Origin: Mesostigma viride
Lineage: Eukaryota; Streptophyta; Mesostigmatophyceae; Mesostigmatales; Mesostigmataceae
Assembly: GCA_009746045.1 (NCBI GenBank)
Contig: RPFO01000213.1
Location: forward strand, 9,457,536 to 9,521,535
Length of the DNA: 64,000 bases
Direction of reading: 5' to 3'
Both the position numbers and the translations under genes were made by a program. The notes under the pieces were generated by a model. It ran no database searches, was not told the origin of the DNA, and worked only from the letters and a program-made list of their open reading frames with translations. Below, in pieces: positions 22,387-32,765 of the stretch. Numbering within the stretch: position 1 is the first letter of the stretch; each line of letters opens with the position of its first letter.

Positions 22387-23058
22387 GAGGGCGCCGACGC
22401 ACATGCCTGTGCGAACTGCTAAGTCTACTGTATCGATCGCACGCGCCCCGGCGCGTAAACTTATGGTGCGTAAGTACAAATGACAGAAGAAAATGCTGGC
22501 GCGTCAACTGCCAAGCGGAGCCTCGCCGCAGGATGGAAGGCAGAAAACTTCTCAAGTCCATCACCAATTTCACCATGGCCAGGGCGCGAGCCGCGGGGGG
22601 ACTTTGGCCTAGTAGAATAAATTCAACTCCACACCAAAAGAATTGACGGACCGAAAGAATTTAGCGGCATCTGTTCCAGTCAAGTACGCTGGGGAAATGT
22701 CGATCAACGGCCGAATTAGTATTGCGTTGCGGTGCTAGCTGGTAGGACAAACTAGTCAAGAAAACAGGGCTGTTAGATTGGTTCCTTCGGCTGTGCTGTG
22801 GAGGGAATCCGGCGGGTTGTACGCAACAATTTTCATGCCTCATTGATTATATTCGCATGTTAATAAGTAATTTCAACCTCCATGGACGTGCGGGCACAAG
22901 ACGACGATATTTAGGCAAATATTTTATTGCAGGACGCAGGTCCCATGGTGGCATGGTCGGTGTTATGTGTCGTAAGGGCGGGGTTGCCACTTCAGGATCA
23001 GCTGCTCCGCAGATAAAGGCATGCTTGGGATGTTGTGGTTTGGGGCAGGTAAAGGCCA
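22387..23058. other. Internal region of the Mutator-like element, no gene recognised
   Basis: Short ORFs without motifs. An AATAAA on the minus strand near 22,925 could be a polyadenylation signal for the small ORF at 23,059-23,292. Confidence 0.3.
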
Positions 23059-23292
23059 CTAGGTGTCCTTGGCGCTTGTGACCACTGACCACATGCCGTT
23101 CACATCATGAGTTTCTACACGGCATTGGCGCCCTTCTCGGCTGCAGGCCAATTCTAGGAAGCAGGTTTTTGCTGTGCAGTGGGGTGGGGTGAGGGGTGCC
23201 GGGTGACAACCGCAGTGGCCCGGTGTCGGCAAGATGACGACCGGGAGCGCCAGAACTGTCTGCGTTGTAGCACACAAAGCTCTATGATTCAT
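23059..23292 (-). CDS. Small cysteine-containing ORF, 77 codons, possibly secreted
   Basis: This minus-strand ATG ORF begins MNHRALCATTQTVLALPVVI, with a short hydrophobic stretch, and contains seven cysteines. The C-terminal part (FLELACSREGRQCRVETHDV) looks protein-like. A splice acceptor (CCCACTGCACAG) lies just before that part, so it may be a downstream exon rather than a whole gene. AATAAA follows about 130 bp downstream of the stop. No family is recognised. Its position inside a Mutator-like element raises the possibility of a captured gene fragment. Confidence 0.25.
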   Translation of the reverse strand: MNHRALCATTQTVLALPVVILPTPGHCGCHPAPLTPPHCTAKTCFLELACSREGRQCRVETHDVNGMWSVVTSAKDT

Positions 23293-23676
23293 GCGTATGT
23301 GTTGTAAATTGTAATTGGATAAGGAGCAATTGAAAAATCATGCAAATTGAGGACTTGGTATAAATTATCTGGCCTGCGCTGGTTGTTGCATTGTCTCCTT
23401 GATAAATGGTTGCTTCTTGCCTCGACGATATATATAAGCCCTCAATGGGGCACGTGAACAGGTACTCCCGGCCACTAGTTGGTCATTATTGTGAAACTAC
23501 GTGCATTCACACATATTAATTATTAAGTGAGACAATGATGTGAGACAACTAGAGCATATCTACTAGTGAGTATATATCTAGGCAAGACTCCTAGGGTCTG
23601 GCACACTCTAGCTAGATAAGATAGACTAGTAGGATTGTTTGTTACTAGATAGAATAGACGGGTTGGATTGTGTGCA

Positions 23677-24038
23677 CCCATCCATCCATCCATCCATCCA
23701 TCCATCCATCCATCCACCCACCCACCCACCCACCCACCCACCCACCCACCCACCCACCCACCCACCCACCCACCCACCCACCCACCCACCCACCCACCCA
23801 CCCACCCACCCACCCACCCACCCACCCACCCACCCACCCACCCACCCACCCACCCACCCACCCACCCACCCACCCACCCACCCACCCACCCACCCACCCA
23901 CCCACCACCATCCATCCATCCATCCATCCATCCATCCATCCATCCATCCATCCATCCATCCATCCATCCATCCATCCATCCATCCATCCATCCATCCATC
24001 CATCCATCCATCCATCCATCCATCCATCCATCCATCCG
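23677..24038. repeat. CATC-CACC-CATC tetranucleotide array
   Basis: About nine CATC units, then about 48 CACC units, then about 33 CATC units, forming a nearly clean 360-bp array. All six frames are open through it, so the Pro/His/Ile- or Trp/Gly/Met-rich ORFs seen here are artefacts of the repeat. Confidence 0.97.
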
Positions 24039-24046
24039 TCGCGATT

Positions 24047-24108
24047 AATGCTCCATGACTAGCTCCCAAACGGGAGCTAGCACGATTTTAATTAGTAAAT
24101 TAATTAAT
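24047..24108 (+). repeat. Hairpin motif plus AT-rich tail next to the array
   Basis: GCTCCATGACTAGCTCCC-AAAC-GGGAGCTAGCACG is followed by TTTTAATTAGTAAATTAATT. The stem is CTAGCTCCC/GGGAGCTAG. Closely similar motifs, also beside simple arrays, lie at 32,537-32,594 and (inverted) 44,893-44,929. Confidence 0.7.
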
Positions 24109-25083
24109 CCATCTCAGGCATGCATAGTTGTCTCACTTAATCTAGTCAATCGAATCCATCGGGGTTGACGAATTAAACTCGTGCACACAATCATACCGCG
24201 GCTTAAGAAACAATTGATCACACCACATTGGACCGCAATGCGTTGATCAAGAAATATCAAGGAGACAACCAGCGCAGGCCAGAAATCGAGAGATGCGTTG
24301 ATCAAGAAATATAATTGTCTCCTTGATAATTGTGTCTAGTTATCTCAGTAAGTTAGACAAGTAATATCCTTGACTACTTCTGTGGAACTGAAAGTGGTCA
24401 ACGAGCAAGAGGCTTTGAGGATGGATGAATTATGCGAACTAACATTATACCATGTTAGATTAGATCACAACAAACGTTCCAGCAATGGCAACCCATACGT
24501 CCTAATCTCAACGTGCATGTCGAGCATGCTCCACCGTTAGCCTGAAATGGACCAATCAGGTTACAGCATCACAAGGTAAGATTCTTTCGTCCCTCTAACT
24601 AGACACGTAACACAAGAGCACACAAACCAGCCTGGCATAATCCAGACGTGGAATCACCGAATCTTGATAAGCATTGGAGTCCTAAAATATCTAGGCAAGA
24701 CTTGGCAGAACCGACCAACTAATAACCCCACGTGGATCAGGCCACGACCAATGAGGGTCTAAACAAGTCAGTTGACAAAGTCCAGGTCTCGAAATATCTC
24801 TGCACGTGGGAAACCTCATAACTAGCTCAATACTCATCCAAAAGGCCTCAAATAAAATCCCAAACTATTACAAAACTCAGGATGTAACAACAAGTCAGAT
24901 TTGGTTGTTACATATTGACATGTCAAGCAAATGTGGGTCAGCAAGTATTGACTGTCCTCCCTAATGGTGGCGGTTGCTAGGGAACATCCAGTAATGTTAT
25001 CCTGAGGGGGGGCACTCAGGGTTTAAGGGAACTCCCACAGCAACCTTGGGTTGGTACCACAATGCATGGCACTACCCAACGCC
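24109..25083. other. Internal region of the Mutator-like element, no gene recognised
   Basis: A GATGCGTTGATCAAGAAATAT-type string occurs twice (about 24,240-24,260 and 24,293-24,311). No coding signal was seen. Confidence 0.35.
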
Positions 25084-25262
25084 AGCGGCGGCGGCGGCCC
25101 GGCTAAGGCGGTGGCGGCCCAAAGGAGGCGGCGGCGGCAGCGGCGGCCCGGAGGAGGGGGCAGCGGCGGCCCGAAGGAGGAGGCGGCGGCGGCGGCCCGG
25201 AGGCGGCGGCGGCAGCGGCGGCCCGGAGGCGGCAGCGGCCCGGAGGAGGCGGCGGCGGCCAT
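25084..25262 (+). repeat. GGC-rich trinucleotide array
   Basis: Imperfect GGCGGC/GGAGGC repeats are open in most frames. The Ala/Gly/Arg-rich ORFs across it are products of the repeat. Confidence 0.9.
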
Positions 25263-26333
25263 TGAAACCACCACTCAGTTGGACAGCCTACACGAGCTTT
25301 CACCAACAAAGCCGGACATGTCAAACTACCAGTGAAGATTCGCTTTTTGCACCCGAGTGGGTTGAGAGCCCACTACTCGTCTAGCCACTAAATCGGCACA
25401 TGCCAAACCAGCCACTTCAGGCTAGCTTCAACCATGGTTGAACCACCGTCAATATGAGCGGCTCAACACATGTAGTGAACGTTGGAACTGATGGGAAGCA
25501 CAGATGTCCACCGGGGGAAGTGATGGCACCACGGCTCCATCGCAAGCAAGGGCCACTAGACCTACTGTCCACACCATGATGGCTGATTGAGCTTCAAACG
25601 TTGCCAAGAATTATGATGATGGCACCACTGATATGCCACATCCTTGATGATAAGTGTAGCAATAGTAGCCGGGCCGCAGCAGCAAGAAGATATGTCGCAT
25701 GCAGCGCCACGTAGGTCCGTCCACCATGCGCCGCACCTGCAAGTGTGGAGACTAGGGCATGGTTGCATGTCTGGGGGTGGCCTTGTACATTTGGGAGGAG
25801 TTGGCGCCACATGTATAAGTAACGCAAAGAAACCAAGAACTCAAGTCCATCGTTGAAAGAAAATACACACATGAGATTCAAGGCCACATCTCACGATCAT
25901 GGAGGCAGCCAACAAGCACTACAATGGACACCACAACTCCAACATTCCATTATAGTGCTTAAAGCCAAACACCGCAAAATGTTCGGGAGCAAGACAATGG
26001 CCCGGCACATATGTTTGAGATACTCACATTACACTACGGCAAGAAGATGTTCAATGTTGATACGAAGTTTTATGGCCGAGGAAACGCACCAACTTACAAC
26101 AAACACAGATGAAATGTAGCCAGGATACACATGTTGTCCCGCTTAGGATTGTTAACGTGAAGATGGATGTGCCGCAAAGGATGTAGGCAGCCTGTGGTGC
26201 ATAGAAGTTGCACCTTCCCTAATGCACATAGCAAGCGCTGCCATGCTAGCAACATTGCCAGCAAATACCTCCAAATGATCCATGAGGGCATTGACCTCGT
26301 GAAGGTGCATTGAGGTTGCAGTTTCATATTCGC
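25263..26333. other. Internal region of the Mutator-like element, no gene recognised
   Basis: Several 60-97-codon ORFs overlap on both strands with no motif. Possibly decayed transposon coding sequence downstream of the SWIM fragment. Confidence 0.3.
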
Positions 26334-27035
26334 TCATGGGAGTTGGGGTTGCGAAGAAGCACTGCCAACACTTGGAGCAGACGCGGCATTGCTAGGGCAG
26401 TTGCCGTGACCAAGAGAAGCAACGAACCCGCCCCGGGCCCGGGCCCGCTTCGGAGTACCCGTAGCCTCACCGACAACGCTTCCACCAAGAGTTGCAGAGA
26501 CCTTGCGTTTTGACGTGGGTGGCTCGTTGGGATGGTGTGCTCTTTGTTTACGTGGTTGTTTTCCCCGACCACGGGGTGGAGGACCTAAAGGGTTTTCTAC
26601 CAAGCGAGCAGCACTTCCATCCCCTCCCGGCTGACTCACCTGACTTGATGGCAGTCTCTTCTGCTGCCAGTATGACTTACAATGCCTGAGAAAATCCGAG
26701 CCACAACGACCCTCATGCGCCAAAGAAGCCCATGCCTTCATGTGAGCGAGAATGTCAGTATACGTAGGCTCCGTGCCTTGAGCGACATCCACGTTGACAT
26801 CATCATCACGGCTGTTCTCAGGGTGTACAGTTACCATCTGTTGGAATTGTAGCTGGCTCTCAATAGTGTCCGGCTTGGGTTGCTTCCACCTATCGCACAC
26901 CAATTGCATCGGCACCTGCTTGCACTGATGAAGATGCACCTCAACGGCTAAACAATGGCGGCATGGGAGGCCTACAAAGGTTGGAAATTGGCATGTGCAC
27001 TCCAAAACATGGCCGTCCTCCCCGGTCGTAACCAA
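26334..27035 (-). pseudogene. MULE transposase C-terminal fragment with SWIM zinc finger
   Basis: The minus-strand frame of 233 codons has no ATG start. Near its N-terminus is a CxCx(n)CxH SWIM finger (ECTCQFPTFVGLPCRHCLAV, about 26,945-27,003), the DNA-binding finger found C-terminal to the catalytic domain in Mutator-like/FAR1-type transposases. After it come an acidic linker (ENSRDDDVNVDVAQ) and a basic, proline-rich tail with nuclear-localisation-like clusters (RGRGKQPRKQRAHH, PTSKRKV). Only about 150 bp separate the frame from the right terminal repeat, so the DDE domain is deleted. It lies inside the 22,169-27,394 element and reads away from its right end. Confidence 0.7.
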
Positions 27036-27181
27036 ACGTTCCTTTGATTATTTTCCCGCCTTGTACAACGGCGTGGTGGCCAGGTTCTTTCTTACGCCAC
27101 GTTCAAAATCACCGTTCATAAACACTTTACGCGGCCGCCTTGGCATGGTATGGCCCATAGGCCGCCATCTTGACCCACGAG

Positions 27182-27394
27182 TATAAGCCAGTAGGCTGCG
27201 CTTTCCGTTCGTTTCGTCCCTGATCACAATGTTTCCGGCTCATGCCGCCGCGTCTGCAAGCGTTACCCGTATTTATCAGCCCACACCGTTCCTTTCACAA
27301 GCGTTACCCGTATTTATCGACGCGTACCGTAGCCTCTCGTCATTGTCATCTGTCATCGGGTGCGCCCAGCACCGGGTGCGATTTCCAAAAACCC
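27182..27394 (-). repeat. Right terminal inverted repeat of the Mutator-like element
   Basis: Reverse complement of 22,169-22,386. It is followed by the 9-bp duplication GCACCGCTG. Confidence 0.88.
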
Positions 27395-27403
27395 GCACCG
27401 CTG

Positions 27404-27972
27404 ACCGCTCCCCGAGAACGAGGACTCTGACAGGCATCTTAGGTACGGTAGCTCGCTGGAGGCCTTCCACGGCATCGCCTTGCCAACTATGGCAGCCGAC
27501 ATCCTTATGTCAGCAAAGTCAGCAGTGTAAGTCGTGGCACTGTTTTGCCGTCCGATCCTGCGTTATGGCTTCCTGAAGCTGTGGTTGGAACTGGGCATGT
27601 TGCATGGGCCGTCCATATTTCGTCAGCTTGACGTCCGAAAAGGATTTCCCCCCCTTCGTGGATTGTCATATATTGACTAGTACTGCATGAGTACTGCCAA
27701 AATAATATTCGAGATCTTCAGGAGACCCTTGCCCTTCCATCGCGCTACGCTGACAGGCGTGACAGCTAATGGTTCGGTATTAACGGAGATTAACGGTTTG
27801 ACTTAATAACGGCCACCAAACTGAGCGCATGGCGTATCCTATTTATTACAGTCATTCCCGCGTTAAGTTTCGATCGCCCCCAAAAACTTTGTGCCGCAAC
27901 TTAAAGCGGGAACGCAACTTAACGGTAGAATTAGGCTAGCAGCCGACCACCTCCTCCTCTGATGGACTTCTA
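27404..27972. other. Intergenic stretch, no gene recognised
   Basis: It contains a short sequence (27,851-27,925: CGATCGCCCCCAAAAACTTT and GCCGCAACTTAAAGCGGGAA) also present at 34,150-34,235, so it is a dispersed repeat. No gene was seen. Confidence 0.4.
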
Positions 27973-28540
27973 CCGTAGTGGTTACAATATATGTACGCGT
28001 AATTATCGTACGAATACTTTTAGGAATTTTTGTTACGTGTACGAGAACTTTTGGGAATTATTTTTACTGTACGTACGTATAATGTCAGGGTATATTCAAG
28101 GGTGCGCGAGTACCTAGTAGGTAGTTCAGTTCAGTTTGACTGAACTGCATGTAGGTACTAGGTAGTAGCCATTAGATAGTAGCCAAGGAGGGACGTGGTA
28201 GTGCCATCTGGGGTCAGGAATTTACCCCACAAGCCGTCCAGAGTACGTTGCTTTTTCTCACCCATAGCCACCTAGCTATCCATAACCTAACGAGAGAACA
28301 CCAACGGAGCACACCACGAAACGAGGCACCTACCCACATATCAACGCAGATCAAACGAAGTTTGCGCGCGAAAACTCCCTCCGGGCGCCGCGCCACGGGT
28401 AGCTAGGCTTTAAGGTCTGCGCCGCGCTGCGCTGGTGGTACCTAATTTTGAGGTGTACGAGGCCCGGAAGAGGGTTTTTTTGGGCCTGTACGAGGTCGAT
28501 TCGTACATAATTACGCGTACATATATTGTAACCACTACGG
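27973..28540. mobile_element. TA-target MITE, 568 bp
   Basis: The inverted termini are about 44 bp (CCGTAGTGGTTACAATATAT and onward through GTACGCGTAATTAT), flanked by TA on both sides (27,971-27,972 and 28,541-28,542). There is no coding capacity. The end sequence differs from that of the 16,603-17,006 MITE, so it is another family. Confidence 0.7.
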
Positions 28541-28865
28541 TATACGGCATTCGACAGCTCTCGTCAAGCCCGATCCAGCTGCAGCGTCAAAGCCGGCCAA
28601 AGTCCATTTTCCAGGCCAGATATTTTGGACAAAGGCGGGCAGCAAAACACGCCGTGGGCAGCCACGCAGTGCGGAGTGCCTGCGTTTTATACCACGAATG
28701 TGTGTTTTTACCCTCTGACTTCGGCTCTCTTTTTGGCGGGTTACTTAATTGCCGACCGGCTTCACGTTTGACTGTGACAAAACATGGGAACAGTCGTGAG
28801 GGAAGCTTCATTTACTGTCAATGATGGCCTGCCGGCATGTAAACACCGGCTATAATAACAGCATG

Positions 28866-28898
28866 GAGGCCACAGGCAGCGAGACTGCCTGTGGCCTC
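28866..28898. repeat. Perfect 14-bp hairpin
   Basis: GAGGCCACAGGCAG-CGAGA-CTGCCTGTGGCCTC. A second short hairpin (CACGTGAC/GTCACGTG) lies at about 28,963-28,981. The role is unknown; no adjacent gene explains it. Confidence 0.6.
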
Positions 28899-28899
28899 A

Positions 28900-29351
28900 A
28901 CGACCTTGTCTTTGCCGCCCTTCTGTGGTGCATTCGGCATGACGGATTAATTAATAAATAAGCACGTGACTGCGTCACGTGGGTGCCAATACAGAGTAAA
29001 GGAACCTTCAACCCTAGATACACAGCGAGAAGGGGGGAGGGCGCCCTAGCTTCTCTCACTGCCGCAGGTGGGCAGGCCACAGAGCGCTCTCTCCACGGCA
29101 TGGTGCCGGGGCGCAACACTGTGGGTGCAATACAACCAGTGCAATACCATAGGTAGGCTGACGCATAGCTTATGCTACAAAGGTGAGGTGGGCTCAAGAC
29201 GTCGGCTAATTAAGGCGCAAGCTGATGGCCACAAGGTGCCAGAGCTAATTGAAGGTACTATAACGCTGTGCGCTAATATCGTTTCAAGTGCTGTAATGCC
29301 TAAGCTATCCCATAATCGATTGCCCCCATCTAGACAACTAGCTGGAGTGCT
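28900..29351. other. Intergenic stretch downstream of the LINE ORF1 fragment
   Basis: No reverse transcriptase motif or other gene was recognised. If the retrotransposon were complete, its ORF2 would start here on the minus strand; it does not. Confidence 0.4.
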
Positions 29352-30743
29352 CTATCCCGGGGAAGCCCGGGGGGGCTTCCACAGTTTCTTGTTGACATAG
29401 AGGTCCCCGCCCCGCCAGTACACTTGGGGCTTCTGGGGGTCAGTTGGTCTTGTGGCGGATGTAGTCGGGCCACTGATCGCGGCGTTGCTGCTGCTGGGCT
29501 GGCGTCAGGTCGTCGTCAAGCGACCAGGAGGTGTCCACCAGCTTCTTGCGGCGAGAGAGGAACTGAACTCGGGCTGTGATGTCGCTGAAGGTGAGGACCA
29601 CTGGAGGGGGCCCAGCCTTGGCCCGTGGATGGGGCAGGCGGTAGGCGCCCTGCAGTATCGCACCTGGCAGCTGCATGCACGCCAAGAGCTGTTTCTTCAG
29701 CTCGTCGAGAAGAGAGTCTGGGGTCTCCTCCGGCGGCATGTCGAAGCGCCTGAGGATGACCCGGCAGCGGCGACGGTCGCGGTCAGCGGCCTCGCGGCGC
29801 GTGTCTTCCAGCTCCTGGGGCTTGGTGGTGATGGCGGTCGTGGTAGAGGATGCCTGGCTCTTGAGCAGGTCCGCCCAGGAGGCGCGAGTCGAGGGGTCAT
29901 TGCTAGCCCTACCAGCAGGTTGGGCGGCAATGGTGGCCGTTCGCTCGGCGATCTCGGGGACCTGCGGCCTTCCACCTGGTTAAGGCGGGTGGTCACAGTG
30001 GCTGTGGCCTCGGAAACTTTGGTGGCAATGTGCTCTTGCGTAGCAGTAAACTGAGGCTGGAGCTTAAGGGCTACTCTGGCTTCAATGTTGTTGACCTTGG
30101 CCGAGAGAGTGTTGAGTGGGCCGTCAGGCGCGTTCAGGGCGGCGAGCTGCTCAGCCATCGGCGCCAGCTGCTCCGCCACTGCAGCTCGGATGGAGTCCGT
30201 GCTGGGGGAGGTGCTGCTCTGCGGGGATGCTGCAGCTGCTGTGGCTGCCCGTCTGCGCTCATGCAGGAGGCTCCTGAGGCCAGCGTAGCCAATCTGGGTG
30301 ATGTCCTGGGCGTCGCAGCGCAGGTAGCTGCACATGATGACTGCCTTCAAGTACGCCTCCGGTTCTTGAAGCAGCCATTCCCAGGCGGGCTTGGTGACCT
30401 TGTCGCCAGGGGTAGGCAGGAAAAGTTCGTCATGGCGGGCCAGGAACTTGATAACATCGTCACATTGTTCCTTCGTGAGCGTAAAGATTTCCAAGATGCA
30501 AAAATCCCGCTGGCCGGCGCCGAAGCGGCGGACGTCCCATTTGGTATGGGAAGTTCGGGTTTTCTTGGGAATGGGCAACGAATTTGGCGTAGAGCACTGC
30601 GTCGAGGGAGGCAGACCGGGGGGGAGAGCTTCGATCAGCGCGAAAAGGTTGGCGTCCGCAGGAGTTGATGTCGCACGTGCTGCTGTCGACGGGAATGCCG
30701 ACGACAGCTCAAAATGTTTGTCAAGGCTGCGTTTTGGTGGCAT
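29352..30743 (-). pseudogene. Non-LTR retrotransposon ORF1-like protein, frameshifted
   Basis: From the ATG at 30,743 the minus-strand frame gives a leader with MPPKRSLDKHFE, a helical region rich in Ala/Glu/Leu (AAVAEQLAPMAEQLAAL), then a one-base shift near 29,970. In the next frame it continues ASWADLLKSQ, RREAADRDRRRCRVILRRFD and an RRM/C-terminal-like block (PPPVVLTFSDITARVQFLSR, then DLTPAQQQQRRDQWPDY) to a TGA near 29,440. After another shift, QVYWRGGDLYVNKKLW runs to TAG at 29,352. The order coiled coil, RNA-binding core and basic tail is typical of LINE ORF1 proteins, which coat element RNA. No ORF2 follows. Confidence 0.6.
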
Positions 30744-31143
30744 TTGCAAAATACTGCGTTACAGCCGTAACCGATTATACTAGCAGATGCGTCTTGAAAA
30801 GACGCATCTGATGCAAGTAGCCTGACTGAATTTGGGGCTCAGACGCAGAAGTTCTGAGCTCCGCCGTCAGCCATGTCCGCTCGTGGCTCGTGGCTCGTCA
30901 GTGCAAATCAGTCCGGCATGACGGATGATGGTGGTAATTATTTCCGGCAAGATGTCTCAATTACAGACCCTGCATGGTCGTGGATTCTTATGTACCGCAG
31001 CCCGCAGGCTGCAACACTGAATTTGTAAGGTTGCATTCGCGCTTTGAGTCGGTGGCCGTAAGTTTACTCAGTTGGACAAGCATTCAAGTGAGCAAACTTT
31101 CGGCGCGCAACGCGTGGCTTGTTCAGGAACTACGGCAAATCGA
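30744..31143. other. Upstream flank of the LINE ORF1 fragment, no gene recognised
   Basis: A short inverted repeat (GATGCGTCTT/AAGACGCATC, 30,786-30,810) is present. It may be the retrotransposon 5' region. Confidence 0.35.
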
Positions 31144-31366
31144 AAAATGCCTAGGCACTTTTGGATTCGCCTAGGCTAAATTTTTTCAGGAGTAGATCTG
31201 AACAAAAAATGCCTAGGCTAAATTTTTTCAGATCTCGTCCTGAAAAAATTTAGCCTAGGCAGTTTTTGTTCAGATCTCGTCCTGAAAAAATTTAGCCTAG
31301 GCTATTTTTTTTCAGATCTCGTCCTGAAAAAAAATAGCCTAGGCATTTTTTTCTGAACAGTCGCAA
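31144..31366. repeat. Array of palindromic units (GCCTAGGC core)
   Basis: The sequence TTTTTCAG-ATCTCGTC-CTGAAAAA recurs between GCCTAGGC palindromes, giving about four 40-45-bp units, each self-complementary and complementary to its neighbours. The best hairpin is 31,198-31,274 with about 34-bp arms and an 8-nt loop. Confidence 0.85.
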
Positions 31367-31519
31367 CTACCGTAGTAGCGAGGCATTTTATGCGTGCTCG
31401 ACTGCTCGGCATTTTGGGTTTAACGGACTGCACTGCACTTCGAATTCAAGCAGGTGAAAGCAACTGTTGAACACGTTTAATTAATGAGCTCGGTGGGTGA
31501 GAACTGAGAACAAGCGGAA

Positions 31520-32005
31520 ATGGCTGCCACAATGGGCACCGAAACCATGCAATTATGCGGGGGTGGTTGCGGAAACATGACTGGCTCAGTCCACAAGTGC
31601 ACATGCGGCAAGTGGATGCATGTTTTTTGTGGCGTCGGCGTGGGAGAAGAAGGTTTTGGACAGAAAATTCTGTGCAAGGAATGCTGTGGCGATACGAAGG
31701 AGCCGAAAGTCGCTCCGGATGACCTGGGCAATCAGCTTGATAGCACGAAAGGAATTGACAAGAGGGCTGCTAATGACAAAGAAGCCCACTCTGATGGGGA
31801 AGAAGATGAACAGCGGGATGCTGAGGACAGGGCCCTTCTAGCACCCGACATGGCCAGATTGGAAGTTGACCTTGACGAAGTGGACCATGCCGTTTTAAGT
31901 GGGCAAATGAAGGCCATGACAACTAAGCAGCAAGCCGGGACGGCGACCAATGTATTCAAGGGCACCAGAAAGCAGGTACAGGGCGAAGTATTTTTGAAAT
32001 CATGA
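31520..32005 (+). CDS. Hypothetical small zinc-finger-like protein, 161 residues
   Basis: This ATG ORF has a compact cysteine/histidine cluster near its N-terminus (CGGGCGN, then KCTCGKWMHVFCGVG, then CKECC). The spacing suggests a treble-clef or PHD-like zinc-binding fold, but I cannot match it to a named family. The rest is acidic and polar (GEEDEQRDAEDRA) with a lysine/glutamine-rich end. There is no signal peptide or membrane segment, so a nuclear or cytosolic role is likelier. Similar short Cys-His modules occur in transposon proteins, and the surroundings are repeat-rich, so a transposon origin is possible. Confidence 0.4.
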   Translation: MAATMGTETMQLCGGGCGNMTGSVHKCTCGKWMHVFCGVGVGEEGFGQKILCKECCGDTKEPKVAPDDLGNQLDSTKGIDKRAANDKEAHSDGEEDEQRDAEDRALLAPDMARLEVDLDEVDHAVLSGQMKAMTTKQQAGTATNVFKGTRKQVQGEVFLKS

Positions 32006-32039
32006 CAGGCTGCCTGCTGCGGACTTTCGTTTTGCGGTA

Positions 32040-32095
32040 TTTAGCGGTCATGCATTCTTTAAGCCGTCTTTAGCGGTCATGCATTCTTTAAGCCG
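32040..32095 (+). repeat. Tandem duplication of about 28 bp
   Basis: TTTAGCGGTCATGCATTCTT followed by TAAGCCG occurs twice in tandem just downstream of the 31,520 ORF. Confidence 0.8.
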
Positions 32096-32536
32096 CTTGG
32101 AGGAGGCGGCAATGGCTGCCGCGTTGGCCGGTGGCTGTGTCGCAATGGTGTCCACAGCGTCGACTAGTTGCGTAATGGTGTGAGGCGCTGAGTCCTCCCC
32201 ATCGGCGGGGGAATGGGAGGCGGCTGACGGTGATTCCGCCATGGCTAGTTTCCGGAAAATACGAACCCTGCCTGTGCTGCGTTTTATGATATTGCGCTAA
32301 ATCTTGGGCGATGGCGGCCGCAAATTATATCATCGTGTTCGTCATCCAAAGGCGCGTCTACTGCAATTTACCCGACCAAATTTCATGCCCGGATGTACAA
32401 GTTATGCCCATGCCCGGATGCCATAATAATGCCCGGATGCACAAGTTATGGGCATGGGCATGCCTTTGGCATGAAGGAGACTGGGGGTCTCTGCCCTTTC
32501 TCCTGTAGTGCACACACAGGGATTAAAAGCACTTCG

Positions 32537-32594
32537 GTGCTCCGTGACTCCCCAACGGGAGCACGAGTTTAATTAATTAATTAATTAATTAATG
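32537..32594 (+). repeat. Hairpin motif plus (TTAA)n tail
   Basis: GCTCCGTGACTCCCC-AAC-GGGAGCACGAG is followed by TTTAATTAATTAATTAATTA and then by the GGCATG array. Matches the motif at 24,047-24,108 and, inverted, 44,893-44,929. Confidence 0.75.
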
Positions 32595-32668
32595 GGCATG
32601 GGCATGGGTGGTGGCATGGGCATGGGCGGTGGCATGGGCATGGGCGGTGGCATGGGCATGGGCGGTGG

Positions 32669-32723
<55 letters not shown>

Positions 32724-32728
32724 GGTGG

Positions 32729-32765
<37 letters not shown>

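Larger units (their letters stand above)
22169..27394 (-). mobile_element. Mutator-like element, 5.2 kb, with long terminal inverted repeats
   Basis: The left arm (22,169-22,386) and right arm (27,182-27,394) are nearly identical in reverse complement. They share ends of the type GGGTTTTTGGAAATCGCACC and an internal tandem pair of CGATAAATACGGGTAACGC. The 9-bp sequence GCACCGCTG flanks both sides (22,160-22,168 and 27,395-27,403), and a 9-bp duplication is the usual mark of Mutator-like insertion. Inside, a minus-strand fragment with a SWIM zinc finger (26,334-27,035) is what remains of a transposase. The catalytic part is missing, so this copy should be non-autonomous. The interior has also gathered microsatellites. 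Confidence 0.88.

Noticed and set aside
23523-24069. Six overlapping Pro/His/Ile- and Trp/Gly/Met-rich ORFs
   Set aside because: Pure products of the CATC/CACC array with no independent start, splice or domain support.
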